This document shows, one piece after another, positions 1 to 6,610 of a DNA stretch of 64,000 nucleotides. Position 1 is the stretch's first letter. Each line of letters opens with the position of its first letter. A program made the translations under genes and the position numbers. The stretch comes from Salinispora tropica CNB-440. GTDB lineage: Bacteria; Actinomycetota; Actinomycetes; Mycobacteriales; Micromonosporaceae. The DNA is taken from positions 4,592,144-4,656,143 of the forward strand of contig NC_009380.1 in NCBI RefSeq assembly GCF_000016425.1, in the 5' to 3' direction. The notes beneath the pieces were generated by a model that did no database searches, was not told where the DNA came from, and saw only the letters and a list, made by a program, of their open reading frames with translations.

Positions 1-482
1 GTCCGCAGCCGGGCGCGGGCCGCTGTGACAGCGAGCCCGCCGGCGAGGACACTGGCGCCGGCACCGCCCCGTCCGCCAAGGACGGCGACGACCCGGGCCG
101 CTACCGGGTCTGGTTGCTCCGGGCCGCACTCGACGAAACGATCAACCAGCCAGGGCTCGGCGGCGGGCAGGACGGCCACGAACTCGGCACCCATCAGGTC
201 GGCCACATCCCGGCCCGGGTCGAGGTGCCCGGCGTGGCCGACCAGCACCAACCGCCGCCGGTGCGGCAACCGTGCCCGCAGGCACGGCTGCGCCTGGTCG
301 CTGCCGACCAGCACCAGGGGCGCGGGAGACCAGCGGGACCGGGCGGCCACCGGGTCCGGCGCGAGGTCGACCTCGACGCCGCCGGCCGCGGCGAGCCGCA
401 ACAGGTCGTCCAGGAGCACGTCGTCGGAGGTCACGAGGAGGGGCAGGCGGCACGGGGGCGGTACGGCGGGGCGAGGTGGCAT
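1..482 (-). CDS. ssd: Septum-site determining protein Ssd (CpaE/MinD-like), N-terminal part
   Basis: The gene is cut by the left edge; 160 N-terminal codons are visible. The first 120 residues form a receiver-like domain without obvious motifs. They are followed by a MinD/CpaE-type ATPase start, with a deviant Walker A loop GGRGGAGAS at about residues 136-144 after the strand VVAVL. Proteins of this type sit on the membrane or pole and affect septation or Flp-pilus (tad) assembly; in actinobacteria ssd normally precedes tadA/B genes, which would lie left of the window. The ATG start is supported by GGAGG 5 nt upstream. The divergent neighbour is a HAD hydrolase, the same arrangement as mycobacterial Rv3660c/Rv3661, which strengthens the call. 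Confidence 0.85.
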   Translation of the reverse strand, partial: MPPRPAVPPPCRLPLLVTSDDVLLDDLLRLAAAGGVEVDLAPDPVAARSRWSPAPLVLVGSDQAQPCLRARLPHRRRLVLVGHAGHLDPGRDVADLMGAEFVAVLPAAEPWLVDRFVECGPEQPDPVAARVVAVLGGRGGAGASVLAGGLAVTAARARLR

Positions 483-920
483 CACGGCCTCCAGCAGTCG
501 GCTCGGGCTTCGCTGGTCTGGAAGCGTGCGCGACCCGGCTGTCCCGAGGGCGGCCCCGGCTGCTGGTCTGTGGACGGGGACGGCACCTGTGGACAGAGTC
601 CGCCCGAATAGTTGATCTGCTATGCCCGCGACGCTCGCACCCTCGACTACCCACCCCTGGCCAACGTCGGACAGCAGGCCACGGCCCGACCCGGCCCTGA
701 CTGGTGCGGGCGGGTCAACAACTGGCCGAACCCACACGTCCGGCGGTGGGCCGCACATCGGCGCGGCAGCCAGTCGCCCCAGCATCAACGGCGGCCGCCC
801 CCCGCGGTCGTCGCTTGCCCTGGCGGTACTGTCGGGACAGCGCGGAGCTCCGGCTCGGTCCGCGTGGTGAGCCCTGCTTCGAAACGTGGCTTCACCTGGG
901 CCGACAACAGGAGAAGAAGG

Positions 921-954
921 GACGACCCCCGTCGGGGGGAAGACGGGGGTCGTC
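921..954 (-). terminator. Perfect 13-bp hairpin, possible terminator
   Basis: GACGACCCCCGTC at 921-933 pairs perfectly with GACGGGGGTCGTC at 942-954 across an 8-nt loop. Read on the minus strand it is followed by a pyrimidine run (CCTTCTTCTCCTGTT), so it could end a minus-strand transcript starting between 955 and 1240. No gene ends here. Confidence 0.45.
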
Positions 955-1133
955 GGGGTCCGGCTCCGGGGGGGGTGAGCCGAACCACTCAGCGGTCACG
1001 GGGGGGGGTGCAACCGCCGAGGGTCTGTCGGTTGTCCGGAAGATGAACGCCTGTTGTGTCGACAGTCTGCCTGAGTGCACCTGGCTACGTCGAGTGGTGT
1101 GGCCTCCACTCCCTGCTGAATCTTCCCGCAGTG

Positions 1134-1149
1134 TGTGATCGCGGTCACG
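1134..1149. promoter_or_regulatory. Crp-type binding site
   Basis: TGTGATCGCGGTCACG matches the Crp/Fnr-family palindrome TGTGA-N6-TCACA at 9 of 10 defined positions. It is centred about 90 nt upstream of the HAD gene promoter, a usual distance for activation. The spacer lacks the A....T pattern of a Rex site. Confidence 0.5.
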
Positions 1150-1230
1150 CAGAGCAGGCCGACGGTCGACCACGTCGCACATCCGAGGGGTTGACGGACC
1201 CGGGCCCCCGCAGACGATAGACCATCGGGC

Positions 1231-1236
1231 TAGACT
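1231..1236 (+). promoter_or_regulatory. Leaderless promoter -10 (TAGACT)
   Basis: TAGACT ends 8 nt before the GTG at 1245 and there is no Shine-Dalgarno between them. This is the usual geometry for leaderless actinobacterial mRNAs and decides the GTG start over the TTG at 1236, which overlaps the hexamer. Confidence 0.6.
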
Positions 1237-1244
1237 TGCGCGCC

Positions 1245-2048
1245 GTGGGCCGAAGCGCCGCTTTTTTCGATCTGGACAAGACCGTCATCGCCAAGTCAAG
1301 TGCGCTGGCGTTCGGTCGGCCGTTCTACCGAGACGGCCTGATAACCCGACGAGACGTTGTCAAGTCGGCGTACGCGCAGCTGATGTTCCGGCTGGGCGGC
1401 TCCGACGAACAGACCATGGCCCGGACCCGGGACTATCTCGCCGCGCTGTGTAAGGGATGGCAGGTGGAGCAGGTCCGCCAGATCGTCGCGGAGACCCTCC
1501 ATGAGCTGATCAACCCCTACGTGTATGCCGAAGCCGCCGCCCTGATCGAGGAGCACCAGGCCGCCGGCCGGGACGTCGTGCTGGTTTCGGCCTCCGGAGA
1601 GGAGATGGTCCGGCCGATCGGGGCGTTGCTCGGGGTGACCGATGTGATCGCCACCCGAATGGCCGTGGTGGACGGCCACTACAGCGGCGAGATCGAGTTC
1701 TACGCGGCCGGCCCGGCCAAGGTGGACGCGGTGGGCGAGCTGGCTCTCGAGCGGGGCTACGACCTGACCAACTCGTACGCCTACTCGGACTCGTACACGG
1801 ACCGGCCGTTGTTGGAGTGCGTAGGCCGCCCGACCGCAGTCAACCCGGACCGTCAGCTACGCAAGCTCGCCGCGGAGAACTCCTGGCCGGTGCTGGAGTT
1901 CCGGCACCCGATTCCCCTGGGGCGTCGGTTGCGTGATCGCCCCGCCGTGCCGGTCGCCGCCGCCGCGCTCGGCGTCGGGGTTGGCGTGGCGATCGGAATC
2001 GCCTGGTATGGCCGGCACCGTCGTACCCGGACTGCCCCGGCGACCTGA
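1245..2048 (+). CDS. HAD-IB family phosphatase (SerB-like) with C-terminal membrane segment
   Basis: This 267-residue protein has all four haloacid dehalogenase motifs: DLDKT with the nucleophile Asp at residue 9, VLVSAS for motif II, the lysine in GPAKVD, and the acidic motif in YSDSYTD. The cap is of the small IB type, as in phosphoserine phosphatase and related small-molecule phosphatases. A hydrophobic stretch (about residues 237-255, Ala/Gly/Val/Ile rich) near the C-terminus predicts membrane anchoring, followed by a basic tail. The actual substrate cannot be read from sequence; actinobacterial members include lipid-phosphate and phosphoserine phosphatases. It is divergent from ssd, a conserved pairing. 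Confidence 0.85.
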   Translation: MGRSAAFFDLDKTVIAKSSALAFGRPFYRDGLITRRDVVKSAYAQLMFRLGGSDEQTMARTRDYLAALCKGWQVEQVRQIVAETLHELINPYVYAEAAALIEEHQAAGRDVVLVSASGEEMVRPIGALLGVTDVIATRMAVVDGHYSGEIEFYAAGPAKVDAVGELALERGYDLTNSYAYSDSYTDRPLLECVGRPTAVNPDRQLRKLAAENSWPVLEFRHPIPLGRRLRDRPAVPVAAAALGVGVGVAIGIAWYGRHRRTRTAPAT

Positions 2049-2105
2049 CCGTCGCAGCCGGCCGCCGGTGGCGGGTCGGGCTCGGGTAGGCCGCAGCGAG
2101 GGAGG

Positions 2106-2855
2106 CTACTGAGTCCCCGCGAGCACCTCATCGCCAATCCCGGTGAGCTGATCGGCGCCCACCTCGACGGCGCTCAGGTAGTGCCGCAGCCACGAGCGAA
2201 GCCCGTCCGGGGTTCCGGTGGCGAACGCTCCAGCCGAACCGACGTACTCCGGCTCCCGTTCCCGATGGCCGACGTCCACGGCGAGCAGGCCCCGCGGGTC
2301 AACGCCCCGGGACATCAGCACCAGCCGGGCGGCACCGCGGGCGACCACCCCGGACGGGCCGGCGAAGGGCCGCAGGTTCAACAGCTCGCCGTGGACGACT
2401 GCGGCGAGGACCATTGGCGGTGCCTGACTTCCCCCGGCTACCAGGGCAGCCAGCCCGTCCAGCCGCGCCGCCACGACCGCGTCGCGCACCGGGCGGCCCA
2501 GGTCTGTCTCCGGCACGAGTTCCCGCGCCGCAAGCACGTGCAGCTTCGCGAGCGCCTGCCGGGGCGCCTTCGGCCAGAGGTCGGTCAGCCCGGGTAGCGC
2601 CCCGGCTACCCGCAGCGCGCCCTGCAACACCGGCTCGGTGACGGTGCCGGCACGGACTTCCTCACGCTCGTGGGCCTGCCCCTCGAGGGCGGCGCTGGCC
2701 ACCGCGGAGCGGAGGCTGACCTCGGCGGCCACCTGACCGCCGTGCCGGCGCAGGGCGCGGTGCCGCAGCGCCTGGTCGAAGCGCTCGCGGGCCCGCTCCA
2801 CCGCGGTGGCGACATCGGCGAGGGCGAGCAGCGGAGCGAGCGGGTCATCGGTCAC
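2106..2855 (-). CDS. Degenerate Fic-fold protein of unknown function
   Basis: The 249-residue, alpha-helical, Ala/Leu/Arg-rich protein is usually annotated only as hypothetical or oxidoreductase. Two Fic features are visible. Residues 54-59 read SAALEG, fitting the (S/T)xxxE(G/N) inhibitory helix of class II Fic proteins. Residues 162-173 (RPFAGPSGVVAR) align with the Fic core HxFx(D/E)GNGRxxR, but the catalytic His is Arg and GNGR is PSGV; only Pro-Phe, one Gly and the final Arg remain. AMP transfer by the usual mechanism is therefore unlikely. A GTG start at 2855 is chosen because TAGCGT ends 6 nt upstream (leaderless). It lies divergent to acs. Confidence 0.6.
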   Translation of the reverse strand: MTDDPLAPLLALADVATAVERARERFDQALRHRALRRHGGQVAAEVSLRSAVASAALEGQAHEREEVRAGTVTEPVLQGALRVAGALPGLTDLWPKAPRQALAKLHVLAARELVPETDLGRPVRDAVVAARLDGLAALVAGGSQAPPMVLAAVVHGELLNLRPFAGPSGVVARGAARLVLMSRGVDPRGLLAVDVGHREREPEYVGSAGAFATGTPDGLRSWLRHYLSAVEVGADQLTGIGDEVLAGTQ

Positions 2856-2861
2856 CCCGCC

Positions 2862-2867
2862 ACGCTA
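2862..2867 (-). promoter_or_regulatory. Leaderless promoter -10 (TAGCGT)
   Basis: On the minus strand TAGCGT is separated by 6 nt (GGCGGG) from the GTG start of the Fic-like gene. Confidence 0.55.
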
Positions 2868-3059
2868 TCGGGACCGCTTGCACCACCCGCCGGTGCCGTG
2901 CCATCCGCGGATGCCGTACTGTCCGCCGGTGTCGTATCGTCTGGCGCGGGGAAGACTCCGTTCGGCGCGATCCGTCGCCCTCGACAGTCGCCTGCGCCCG
3001 GCCCGCGGGCTAATCTCTGCACCGAGACGCAGGTCACCCCAAGCGACGAGGGAGCAGGC

Positions 3060-5045
3060 ATGAGCGAGGCGTTGGCCAACCTGTTGAATGAGACGCGCCA
3101 GTTCCCGCCGCCGGCCGAACTCGCCGCGAACGCCAACGTCACCGGTGAGACGTACGCCGCGGCGAACGCCGACCGGCTGGCCTTCTGGGAGCAGCAGGCA
3201 CAGCGACTGACCTGGACGAAGCGGTGGGACCGGGTGCTCGACTGGTCGAAGCCGCCGTTCGCGAGGTGGTTCGTCGGCGGTCAGCTCAACGTGGCGTACA
3301 ACTGCGTGGACCGGCACGTCGAGGCCGGCCGGGGGGACCGGGTTGCGATCCACTGGGAGGGCGAGCCGGGTGACACCCGAACGATCACCTACGCGGAGTT
3401 GCAGAAGCTGACCTGCCAGGCGGCGAACGCGCTGACCGAACTCGGGGTGACCGCTGGCGACCGGGTGGCGATCTATCTGCCGATGGTGCCGGAGGCCGTG
3501 GTCGCGATGCTGGCCTGCGCCCGGATCGGCGCCACCCACAGCGTGGTCTTCGGCGGTTTCTCCGCCGACGCGTTGACAAACCGGATTCAGGACGCCGCTG
3601 CGAAGGTGGTTGTCACCGCCGACGGCGGCTACCGGCGGGGCCGGCCCTCCGCGCTCAAACCGACCGTTGACGAGGCGGTGTCGAACTGCCCGTCGGTGGA
3701 GCATGTGCTGGTGGTTCGCCGCACCGGCGAGGAGTGTTCCTGGTCGGCGAAGGACCGCTGGTGGCACGAGACGGTCGGGCGGGCCTCGGTCGAGCACCAG
3801 GCCACCGCCTTCGACTCCGAGCACCCGCTGTTCATCCTGTACACCAGCGGCACCACCGCCCGCCCGAAGGGGATCCTGCACACCACCGGCGGCTACCTGA
3901 CCCAGGCTTCGTACACGATGCACGGGGTCTTCGACCTCAAACCGGATACCGATGTCTACTGGTGCACCGCGGACGTCGGCTGGGTCACCGGCCACTCGTA
4001 CATCGTGTACGGCCCGCTCTCCAACGGTGCCACCCAGGTCATGTACGAGGGCACTCCGGACACCCCGCACCGGGGTCGGTTCTGGGAGTTGGTCGACAGG
4101 TACCGGGTGACGATCCTCTACACCGCCCCGACCCTCATTCGCACGATGATGAAGTGGGGTGAGGAGATCCCCGCCGGGTTCGACCTGTCGTCCCTGCGCC
4201 TGCTGGGCAGCGTCGGCGAGCCGATCAACCCCGAGGCCTGGATGTGGTACCGGCAGCATGTCGGAGGGGGCCAGCTGCCTATTGTGGATACCTGGTGGCA
4301 GACCGAGACCGGCGCCATCATGATCTCCCCACTGCCCGGCGTGACCCACACCAAGCCGGGGTCGGCGATGACTCCGCTACCGGGGATCAACGGCGACGTG
4401 GTGGACGACCAGGGTCAGCCGGTGCCCAACGGCGGCGGCGGCTACCTGGTGCTTCGGGAGCCGTGGCCGTCAATGCTGCGGACCATCTGGGGCGACGACA
4501 ACCGGTTTGTCGAGACGTACTGGTCGCGCTTCGGTGCCGGTGCCGGTGTCGGCGACGACTGGGTCTACTTCGCCGGGGACGGCGCCAAGAAGGACGACGA
4601 CGGCCACATCTGGCTGCTCGGCCGGGTGGACGACGTGATGCTGGTGTCGGGGCACAACATCTCCACCACCGAGGTGGAGTCGGCCCTGGTCTCACACCCG
4701 TCGGTGGCCGAGGCGGCGGTGGTCGGCGCGACCGATCCGACCACGGGGCAGGCGATCGTCGCCTTCGCCATCCCCCGAGGCAGCGCCGAAACCGAGGGGA
4801 CGGCGGGAGCCCAGCTCATCACGGACCTGCGTGACCACGTCGCGCGCACGTTGGGGCCGATCGCGAAGCCGCGGCAGATCATGCTCGTGCCGGAGCTTCC
4901 GAAGACCCGCTCCGGCAAGATCATGCGCCGGTTGCTGCGGGATGTGGCGGAAAACCGGTCCCTGGGCGACGTGACAACGTTGCAGGACTCATCGGTGATG
5001 GAGCTCATCGCCACCGGCATGGGCGCCGGCACGGGCGAGGACTGA
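3060..5045 (+). CDS. acs: Acetyl-coenzyme A synthetase (AMP-forming)
   Basis: This 661-residue cytosolic enzyme makes acetyl-CoA from acetate, ATP and CoA via acetyl-AMP. Family motifs are all present: YTSGTTARPKG (phosphate-binding loop), WCTADVGWVTGHSY, WWQTETGAIM, YFAGDGAKKDDDGHIW, and the C-terminal PKTRSGKIMRR, whose Lys is the one acetylated in regulated Acs enzymes. The length matches the family (about 650). The ATG at 3060 is preceded by GAGGGAGCA; the frame stays open upstream to 2670 but that part has no family sequence. The gene is divergent from the Fic-like gene and ends before a strong hairpin at 5130. Acs next to an EphE-like gene recalls the mycobacterial Rv3667-Rv3670 order. 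Confidence 0.95.
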   Translation: MSEALANLLNETRQFPPPAELAANANVTGETYAAANADRLAFWEQQAQRLTWTKRWDRVLDWSKPPFARWFVGGQLNVAYNCVDRHVEAGRGDRVAIHWEGEPGDTRTITYAELQKLTCQAANALTELGVTAGDRVAIYLPMVPEAVVAMLACARIGATHSVVFGGFSADALTNRIQDAAAKVVVTADGGYRRGRPSALKPTVDEAVSNCPSVEHVLVVRRTGEECSWSAKDRWWHETVGRASVEHQATAFDSEHPLFILYTSGTTARPKGILHTTGGYLTQASYTMHGVFDLKPDTDVYWCTADVGWVTGHSYIVYGPLSNGATQVMYEGTPDTPHRGRFWELVDRYRVTILYTAPTLIRTMMKWGEEIPAGFDLSSLRLLGSVGEPINPEAWMWYRQHVGGGQLPIVDTWWQTETGAIMISPLPGVTHTKPGSAMTPLPGINGDVVDDQGQPVPNGGGGYLVLREPWPSMLRTIWGDDNRFVETYWSRFGAGAGVGDDWVYFAGDGAKKDDDGHIWLLGRVDDVMLVSGHNISTTEVESALVSHPSVAEAAVVGATDPTTGQAIVAFAIPRGSAETEGTAGAQLITDLRDHVARTLGPIAKPRQIMLVPELPKTRSGKIMRRLLRDVAENRSLGDVTTLQDSSVMELIATGMGAGTGED

Positions 5046-5129
5046 GGCCGACCGTAGTCTTCATCAGCGGTCCCACCATGGGATCACCTCTGTCAAGGGT
5101 CCGCTTCTTCGGAGCGGAGAGAACCCACG

Positions 5130-5172
5130 AAGGGCGCTGCCCGGGCCGGTGACCGGCCCGGGCATCGCCCTT
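5130..5172 (+). terminator. Strong hairpin terminator after acs
   Basis: An 11-bp perfect stem (GCCCGGGCCGG / CCGGCCCGGGC, 3-nt loop, 5139-5163) is extended by an outer 7-bp stem AAGGGCG / CGCCCTT. It sits 85 nt after the acs stop; a smaller hairpin precedes it at about 5101-5116. Confidence 0.85.
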
Positions 5173-5288
5173 CCCCTCCCGGATCCCGACACCCGGCGCC
5201 TGGATGCGGTCACGACAGGACCCGCACCGGACGGGTTCGACTCCAGACCCGCTCCGCCACGCGTCGAGCCTGGTTATGACCCGGGCCT

Positions 5289-5294
5289 TAGGCT
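5289..5294 (+). promoter_or_regulatory. Leaderless promoter -10 (TAGGCT)
   Basis: TAGGCT ends 7 nt before the ATG at 5302, with no Shine-Dalgarno. This supports 5302 as the start. Confidence 0.6.
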
Positions 5295-5301
5295 GTGGCA
5301 C

Positions 5302-6234
5302 ATGACCGAGCAGCACGACGGGGCCCTAGACGAGTCCTGCGTCCTCGCCGAGGGGCCGTGGACGCACCGGTTCGTCGGCGCCAACGGCAGCCGGTTCCAC
5401 GTGGTCGAGGCCGGAGCCGGCCCGATGGTGCTCTTCCTGCATGGCTTTCCGGAGCACTGGTGGGCGTGGCACGATCTGCTACCGGCGGTCGCCGACGCCG
5501 GGTTCCGGGCAGTCGCGGTCGACCTGCGCGGCTACGGCGCGAGCGACAAGCCGCCCCGAGGGTACGACGGGTACACCCTGGCCGGGGATGTCGCCGGGCT
5601 GATCCGGGCGCTGGGCGAACGCTCCGCCACCGTCGTGGGCTCCGGTGCCGGCGGGCTGCTCGGCTGGACAGCAGCGTCGTTCCACCCAACGCTGGTCCGC
5701 CGACTGGTGGTGCTCGGCGCCCCGCACCCGCTACGGCTACGGACCGCGATCTTCGCTGATCCGCGCGGCCAATTCGCCGCCTCCACGCCGACGCTGCTGT
5801 TCCAACTGCCGCGCTACGAGCACGTGCTGACCCGCGACGACGGGGCGGCGGTCACGGAGATCCTGCGCCGTTGGAGTGGGCCGCGCTGGGTGCACAGCCC
5901 GGAGTTCGACCCGTACACGGCCCGCTGCCGGGCGGCGATGCAGATCCCGCAGGCCGCGTTCTGCGCCCTCGAGGGCTACCGGTGGGCCTTCCGATCGGCG
6001 CTACGGCTGCACGGTTACCGCTTCGTTCGGCTCATGCAGAAGCCCCTCGTCACGCCGACCCTCCAGCTACACGGCGCCCTCGACCGGGCGTCCCTGCCGC
6101 GTACCGCCCAAGGCTCCGGCCGATACGTGGTGGCCCCGTACGAGTGGCGACTGCTCGACCAGGTCGGGCACTTCCCGCACGTCGAGGCCCCAGAGATCGT
6201 GCTCGGCGAGATCCTGCGCTGGGCGAAGTCCTAG
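5302..6234 (+). CDS. EphE-like alpha/beta hydrolase, nucleophile replaced
   Basis: The 310-residue protein has the epoxide-hydrolase type alpha/beta fold: HGFPEHWWAW (oxyanion-hole loop), DLRGYGASDKPPRGYDGY, a cap region, then HGALDRA (acid) and VGHFPHVEAPE (catalytic His). The nucleophile elbow, usually G-H-D-W-G-G in epoxide hydrolases or G-x-S-x-G in esterases, reads V-G-S-G-A-G-G, putting Gly at the nucleophile position with Ser one residue early. Either the enzyme uses a shifted Ser, or it is not a classical hydrolase. The open frame extends upstream to 5149, but that part covers the acs terminator; the leaderless ATG at 5302 is preferred. The substrate is unknown. Confidence 0.75.
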   Translation: MTEQHDGALDESCVLAEGPWTHRFVGANGSRFHVVEAGAGPMVLFLHGFPEHWWAWHDLLPAVADAGFRAVAVDLRGYGASDKPPRGYDGYTLAGDVAGLIRALGERSATVVGSGAGGLLGWTAASFHPTLVRRLVVLGAPHPLRLRTAIFADPRGQFAASTPTLLFQLPRYEHVLTRDDGAAVTEILRRWSGPRWVHSPEFDPYTARCRAAMQIPQAAFCALEGYRWAFRSALRLHGYRFVRLMQKPLVTPTLQLHGALDRASLPRTAQGSGRYVVAPYEWRLLDQVGHFPHVEAPEIVLGEILRWAKS

Positions 6235-6244
6235 CTGATCGGGG

Positions 6245-6610
6245 CTAGACGCGAAGCTCCCGCAGGTCGCGGACGTCAGCGGCTGGCGCCCAGCCCTGGT
6301 AGACGCCGAAGTCAAACGCCTCGAGACCCATCGCCTCGGCGACCGGCCAGCGCCCGCCCGTGTACTCGACCCGCAGCCAACCGTCGTGCTCGCCCAACAC
6401 GATGAACGGCTGCCCCTGCCAGGTGCAGGCGGTGCGGACATACGTCAGCTCGTCAACCTCGGCGGCCGGCACGACGCGTAGGTGGCGGCCGGGGCGCACC
6501 TCGGTGAAGCCCTCGCCCGGCTCGGGCTGATAGAGCCGGACGTCGTCGCCGTCCGGACTGGCCTGGTACTCGCGGTCCCGCCAGCGAGCCACGTACCCGT
6601 CCCGCGTCAC
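6245..6610 (-). CDS. Small protein of unknown function, partner of the SseB-like gene
   Basis: This gene of 121 codons starts with an ATG that overlaps the stop of the upstream SseB-like gene (ATGA), so the two are translationally coupled. The product is acidic, rich in Trp, Tyr and Asp/Glu, has no signal peptide or membrane segment, and ends in a charged tail (DVRDLRELRV). I do not recognise a named family. Its size, acidity and position directly after a large multidomain protein are what an immunity or chaperone partner would show; that reading is inference only. Confidence 0.75.
   Translation of the reverse strand: MTRDGYVARWRDREYQASPDGDDVRLYQPEPGEGFTEVRPGRHLRVVPAAEVDELTYVRTACTWQGQPFIVLGEHDGWLRVEYTGGRWPVAEAMGLEAFDFGVYQGWAPAADVRDLRELRV

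Larger units (their letters stand above)
483..1244. other. 762-nt divergent intergenic region
   Basis: No convincing gene is seen between ssd and the HAD gene; the short open frames have poor codon structure and no family resemblance. The stretch holds a 13-bp perfect hairpin (921-954), a Crp-type palindrome (1134-1149) and a leaderless promoter (1231-1236). A small RNA ending at the hairpin is possible but not shown. Confidence 0.5.

Noticed and set aside
2670..3059. N-terminal extension of acs
   Set aside because: No Acs homology, and it would overlap the divergent Fic-like gene; the ATG at 3060 has a good ribosome site.
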